Below are positions 6,505-8,818 of a stretch of DNA of 8,818 nucleotides, piece after piece. Both the position numbers and the translations under genes were made by a program. The notes beneath the pieces are model-generated. The model worked only from the letters and a program-made list of their open reading frames with translations, searched no databases and was not told the DNA's origin. Location: assembly GCA_910579835.1 (NCBI GenBank), contig CAJTWQ010000060.1, forward strand, positions 364 to 9,181. The letters are read 5' to 3'. The stretch comes from an uncultured Ruminococcus sp. Its GTDB lineage: Bacteria; Bacillota; Clostridia; Oscillospirales; Ruminococcaceae. The number at the start of each line of letters is the position of its first letter. Within the stretch, counting starts at the first letter, position 1.

Positions 6505-6877
6505 AGGGGTGAAGGTATGTTTGACCGTTGTAGTTGTAATATTTATTGTTTCGGTTTCTGCGTCAATATTTATAATGCTTCTCTCAGAGAAATCTAATTC
6601 CAAAAAAGCTTCGGAAGAGAACTATGCAGAAATTGTTCAGGGCAACGAAATACTGTATCGCATTAATCTCTCCAAAGAGCCTGACCGTAAATTCCGTGTT
6701 GAATACTCCGGAGGTGGCTGGAACGAAATAACTATAGAAAATTCACAGATTTTTATATCTGACGCCGATTGCTCCGACAAAACCTGCATAAAAACCGGTA
6801 AACTGCGATCTGAATATGTTCCTATAGTATGTCTGCCACACAAGCTGGTAATACGATTTGGCGAACAGGATGAATAA
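6497..6877 (+). CDS. NusG domain II-containing membrane-anchored protein
   Basis: The product has 126 residues. Residues about 5-29 form one hydrophobic segment (signal anchor), followed by a polar Ser/Lys/Glu linker and a C-terminal beta-rich domain expected outside the membrane. The domain shows the NusG_II (DUF) signature: DADCSDKTCIKTGKL with Cys92 and Cys97, then VPIVCLPHKLVIRF with Cys112 in the typical IVCLPxxxVI motif. Despite the name, it is not a transcription factor; biochemical function of the stand-alone form is unsettled. The start overlaps the end of apbE by 8 bases and the stop is 1 base before the next gene's ATG, so translation of the three is probably coupled. Genes of this type often sit beside apbE and Gx-type membrane proteins in Firmicutes, which suggests a role in flavin-linked electron transfer or its assembly. 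Role is inferred from context only. Confidence 0.9.
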   Translation: MTKGVKVCLTVVVVIFIVSVSASIFIMLLSEKSNSKKASEENYAEIVQGNEILYRINLSKEPDRKFRVEYSGGGWNEITIENSQIFISDADCSDKTCIKTGKLRSEYVPIVCLPHKLVIRFGEQDE

Positions 6878-6878
6878 C

Positions 6879-7370
6879 ATGAAGGTGAGACGACTTACTG
6901 AGCTTTCGCTGCTGACAGGACTTGCATTGATAATTTTTGTGGTGGAACTGAGATTTCCAGATATTCTGCCCATTCCGGGTGTAAAGCTTGGTCTTGCCAA
7001 CATTATCACAATATATGCTGTGTATAAATATAAAGCTGTAGAAGTAGCATTACTTGTTTTGGCAAGAGTACTTCTAGGAACTCTTTTTGCATATAATTTT
7101 TCGGCGCTGATATATAGCGTTTCAGGAGCTTTCTGCTGTTTGGTAGGAATGCTTCTTTTGCGCCGCATAGTACCTATTCGCTGGCTGTGGCTTTGTAGTG
7201 TTATGGGAGCTTTTTTCCATAATACAGGTCAGATTGCTGCCGCAGTTGTTGTTATGGGCAGCTTTTCTGTGATTGCTTATTATCCGATTCTGATTGCTGC
7301 CGGATGCATTGCAGGCGCATTTACAGGAATTTGCGCTCATCTTATAATTAATAAGATCCCAGAAAAATAG
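6879..7370 (+). CDS. Gx transporter family protein (heptaprenyl diphosphate synthase component I-like)
   Basis: The 163-residue product is an integral membrane protein with about five to six hydrophobic segments (near 8-24, 36-50, 55-72, 76-95, 100-125, 128-156). Diagnostic motifs are ELSLLTGLALIIFVVEL, the conserved PGVKLGLANI at 33-42, ARVLLGTLF at 62-70 and HNTGQ at 114-118. The family was first named as a component of heptaprenyl diphosphate synthase but looks like a small S-component-type transporter; its substrate is unknown to me. ATG 6879 is chosen over TTG 6858 and ATG 6870 because AGGA at 6867-6870 gives 8-base spacing and the start follows the upstream stop by 1 base. It ends with TAG. 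No polyprenyl synthase catalytic gene follows here, so a link with quinone side-chain synthesis is not shown. Confidence 0.9.
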   Translation: MKVRRLTELSLLTGLALIIFVVELRFPDILPIPGVKLGLANIITIYAVYKYKAVEVALLVLARVLLGTLFAYNFSALIYSVSGAFCCLVGMLLLRRIVPIRWLWLCSVMGAFFHNTGQIAAAVVVMGSFSVIAYYPILIAAGCIAGAFTGICAHLIINKIPEK

Positions 7371-7388
7371 AGAAATGAGGTTGTATTT

Positions 7389-7619
7389 ATGATCAATCCG
7401 GCATTGCTTATAAACCTAAAACGATGTTTCGGCGTATTCAGAACCAATCATCCCAAGGCAATTCAGTTTGCCGAAGTTGTTTCTGAAAGGATTACCGAGG
7501 GAAGCGTCGTTGAAATTAATGTTCAGTTTCCGGATGGAACGAAGAGCAAGGCAAATATTAAGGTAAACAAAAACGATATTGATCTTATTGGCGAGCTTCG
7601 CGGAGCGGTAGGAAAATGA
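7389..7619 (+). CDS. Small protein of unknown function, 76 residues
   Basis: I do not recognise this family. The ATG has GAGG at 7377-7380, 8 bases upstream. The product begins with MINPALLINLKRCFGVFRT, a short hydrophobic/basic helix with one Cys, then a segment NHPKAIQFAEVVSERI that looks like a helix, then alternating strands around VVEINVQFPDGTKSKANIKV and a final helix DLIGELRGAV. The size and helix-strand pattern are loosely like HPr, but the HPr active-site GxHARPA motif is absent (NHPKA is the nearest), so I do not call it HPr. It is cytosolic by composition. Its stop overlaps the start of the HAD gene in an ATGA junction, so the two are probably translated together; it starts 18 bases after the Gx gene and is probably on the same transcript. 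Confidence 0.8.
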   Translation: MINPALLINLKRCFGVFRTNHPKAIQFAEVVSERITEGSVVEINVQFPDGTKSKANIKVNKNDIDLIGELRGAVGK

Positions 7620-8425
7620 GCCTGGGGAATAATGATATGCCGTCAGTAATATTTTTTGACATTGATGGTACTCTTGTGACCGAGGATCAGTGGGGAATAA
7701 TTCCTGAAAGTACGGCAAAAGCTATTGCCGAAACCAGAATACGCGGAAATCTTACTTTTATAAATACAGGAAGAACAGCTTTTAACGTCAGCAGTATGGT
7801 CAGAGATCTTGGATTTGACGGTTATATATGCGGTTGCGGGACGTATATTGAATATGGAGGGCAGACAGTTTTCCATAATCGCCTTGATAGGGACTTTTGC
7901 AGAAAAATATCTGAAATTATGAGGGAGTGCCGTGTAACTCCAGTATATGAGTACCGGGATGGATATTTTTTTGACGATGAGCTTCCTATGAATAAATCGC
8001 TTAAGAATTTCCTTGATATTTTTGTTGACCCATCCATTGATATTACAGGACGTGTTGAGGATAAAAATTTTATTTTTGATAAGTTTGTAGCGTGGATAGA
8101 CGAAAATACCGACGAGCAGTTATTTCACCGTGAGGTGGGGAGATATTTTGAGATAATTGACAGGGGAGGCGGATTTTTTGAAAACGTTCCCATTGGATAT
8201 TCAAAGGCTTCTGGTATAAGGTATATTATGGATAAGCTGGGAATTCCTATTGAAAATGCATATGCCATAGGTGATAGTATGAATGATCTTTCAATGTTTC
8301 AGGCCGTACCAAACAGTATAGCAATGGGAGGAGCATTTCAAATATATCCGTATGTTTCATACATAACTACCTCGATTGAAAACGATGGGATTGCAAATGC
8401 TCTCAGATATTTTGAACTTATTTGA
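7616..8425 (+). CDS. Cof-type HAD-superfamily phosphatase (HAD-IIB)
   Basis: These cytosolic Mg2+-dependent enzymes hydrolyse small phosphorylated metabolites such as sugar phosphates or flavin and pyridoxal phosphates. The 269-residue product has the normal length. Motif I is FFDIDGTL with nucleophile Asp15 and acid/base Asp17; motif II is FINTGR; the C2-type cap lies between about 85 and 195; motif III Lys is in GYSKASGI; motif IV is IGDSMNDLSMF. The upstream start at 7616 overlaps the preceding stop (ATGA). An alternative ATG at 7637, residue 8, has GGGGA at 7624-7628 with 8-base spacing and would leave the usual short lead before motif I, so it is a real competitor. Specificity cannot be read from sequence. 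FMN or sugar phosphate would fit the neighbours, but that is a guess. Confidence 0.92.
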   Translation: MSLGNNDMPSVIFFDIDGTLVTEDQWGIIPESTAKAIAETRIRGNLTFINTGRTAFNVSSMVRDLGFDGYICGCGTYIEYGGQTVFHNRLDRDFCRKISEIMRECRVTPVYEYRDGYFFDDELPMNKSLKNFLDIFVDPSIDITGRVEDKNFIFDKFVAWIDENTDEQLFHREVGRYFEIIDRGGGFFENVPIGYSKASGIRYIMDKLGIPIENAYAIGDSMNDLSMFQAVPNSIAMGGAFQIYPYVSYITTSIENDGIANALRYFELI

Positions 8426-8433
8426 AAAAAATG

Positions 8434-8462
8434 TTGAAATCTGCCGTATTATATGCTATAAT
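8434..8462 (+). promoter_or_regulatory. Strong SigA-type promoter with extended -10 for the phosphofructokinase gene
   Basis: TTGAAA at 8434-8439 and a perfect TATAAT at 8457-8462 are 17 bases apart, with TG at 8454-8455 forming an extended -10. Transcription should start near 8469, giving a leader of about 68 bases. The promoter begins 9 bases after the HAD stop codon, so pfp forms a new unit. Confidence 0.85.
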
Positions 8463-8482
8463 CATAGTAGAGATAAAAAGAT

Positions 8483-8513
8483 GACATCAGATTAAAGTAC
8501 ATGATGTCTGATG
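8483..8513 (+). promoter_or_regulatory. Two overlapping inverted repeats in the pfp leader
   Basis: GACATCA at 8483-8489 pairs with TGATGTC at 8502-8508, and CATCAGA at 8485-8491 pairs with TCTGATG at 8507-8513. The two seven-base stems share bases and cannot form together. The element lies just after the predicted transcription start and could be an operator or a weak RNA switch; no known motif is recognised. Confidence 0.4.
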
Positions 8514-8536
8514 AAAACAAAATGTGGGGTGTTTTT

Positions 8537-8818
8537 ATGAATATAGCAGTTGCACAATCAGGAGGACCTACTTGTGCTATTAATGCATCTCTTGCGGGGG
8601 TGCTGCGTGCCGGTCGGAAATCCGGAGAAATTGATAGAATTTATGGTGTATTAAATGGTGTTGAGGGGCTTCTTGACGGACGTCTGATTGATCTTTCCCA
8701 TGCTATAAATGATGAGGAAAAATTTCAGCTTTTGCTGAGAACTCCTTCCGCCGTTCTCGGATCTTGCCGGAAAAAGCTTCCTGATTTTCACAAGGACAGC
8801 AGTATATATGAGCAGATG
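8537..8818 (+). CDS. pfp: PPi-type 6-phosphofructokinase, 3' end missing
   Basis: The first 94 codons are present and the frame runs to the window edge. The enzyme phosphorylates fructose 6-phosphate to the 1,6-bisphosphate in the cytosol; PPi-dependent members of the family are reversible. Seen here are the N-terminal strand and phosphate loop AQSGGPTCAINASL (GGPT at 9-12), the GVLNGVEGLLDG segment where ATP enzymes have a G-x-x-GL-x-G pattern, and TPSAVLGSCRKKL at 69-81, a form typical of the PPi/clade-III type rather than E. coli PfkA. The residues that decide PPi or ATP use (the GGDD/GGDG loop and the following Lys) are beyond the window, so cofactor use is inferred from overall similarity. 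GGGG at 8525-8528 is 8 bases before the ATG. It has its own strong promoter. Confidence 0.88.
   Translation, partial: MNIAVAQSGGPTCAINASLAGVLRAGRKSGEIDRIYGVLNGVEGLLDGRLIDLSHAINDEEKFQLLLRTPSAVLGSCRKKLPDFHKDSSIYEQM

Noticed and set aside
6858..6878. TTG 6858 or ATG 6870 as start of the Gx protein
   Set aside because: Both overlap the previous gene with poor spacing to a ribosome site; ATG 6879 has AGGA 8 bases upstream and gives the usual family N-terminus.
7389..7619. Calling the 76-residue protein an HPr phosphocarrier
   Set aside because: The HPr active-site His motif GxHARPA and the regulatory Ser region are not present; only size and a rough fold pattern are similar.

Overview
The window reads as chromosomal DNA from a low-to-moderate GC, Gram-positive anaerobe of the Clostridia. 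A Ruminococcus-like member of the Oscillospiraceae is my best guess. This rests on the AT-rich intergenic regions with SigA-type promoters, purine-rich Shine-Dalgarno sites, a PPi-type phosphofructokinase, a cofactor-independent phosphoglycerate mutase, and an ApbE / NusG-domain-II / Gx-transporter gene trio typical of Firmicutes. All genes I support lie on the + strand. I see no IS element, CRISPR array, tRNA or rRNA.

Layout. (1) 2-1045: the C-terminal two thirds of an AMP-forming acyl-CoA synthetase; its start is outside the window. (2) 1107-5424: a lower-glycolysis block, pgk - tpiA - gpmI, behind a well-formed promoter (TTGAAA, 17 bp, TAAAAT). The two gaps in this block (312 and 366 bases) are not empty. 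Each holds a small reading frame that looks coding but is cut by one in-frame stop near codon 15: a Cys/Asn/Gly/Lys-rich 72-codon frame after pgk and an acidic, aromatic-rich 111-codon frame after tpiA. (3) 5470-7370: apbE lipoprotein (flavin transferase), a membrane-anchored NusG_II protein and a Gx-family membrane protein, overlapping or nearly abutting. This looks like a module for flavin-linked redox work outside the membrane, although no flavinylated substrate protein is visible here. (4) 7389-8425: a 76-residue protein I do not recognise, followed with an ATGA overlap by a Cof-type HAD hydrolase. (5) 8434-8818: a consensus-like promoter with extended -10, then the first 94 codons of a PPi-type 6-phosphofructokinase that runs off the window.

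Functionally, pfp (upper glycolysis), tpiA, pgk and gpmI make this mainly a glycolytic neighbourhood with a membrane redox cassette inserted between the two glycolytic parts. The ordinary genes are assigned with confidence. The parts most worth a second look are the two interrupted small frames, the ApbE-NusG_II-Gx cassette without a visible substrate, and the alternative pairings in the pfp leader.
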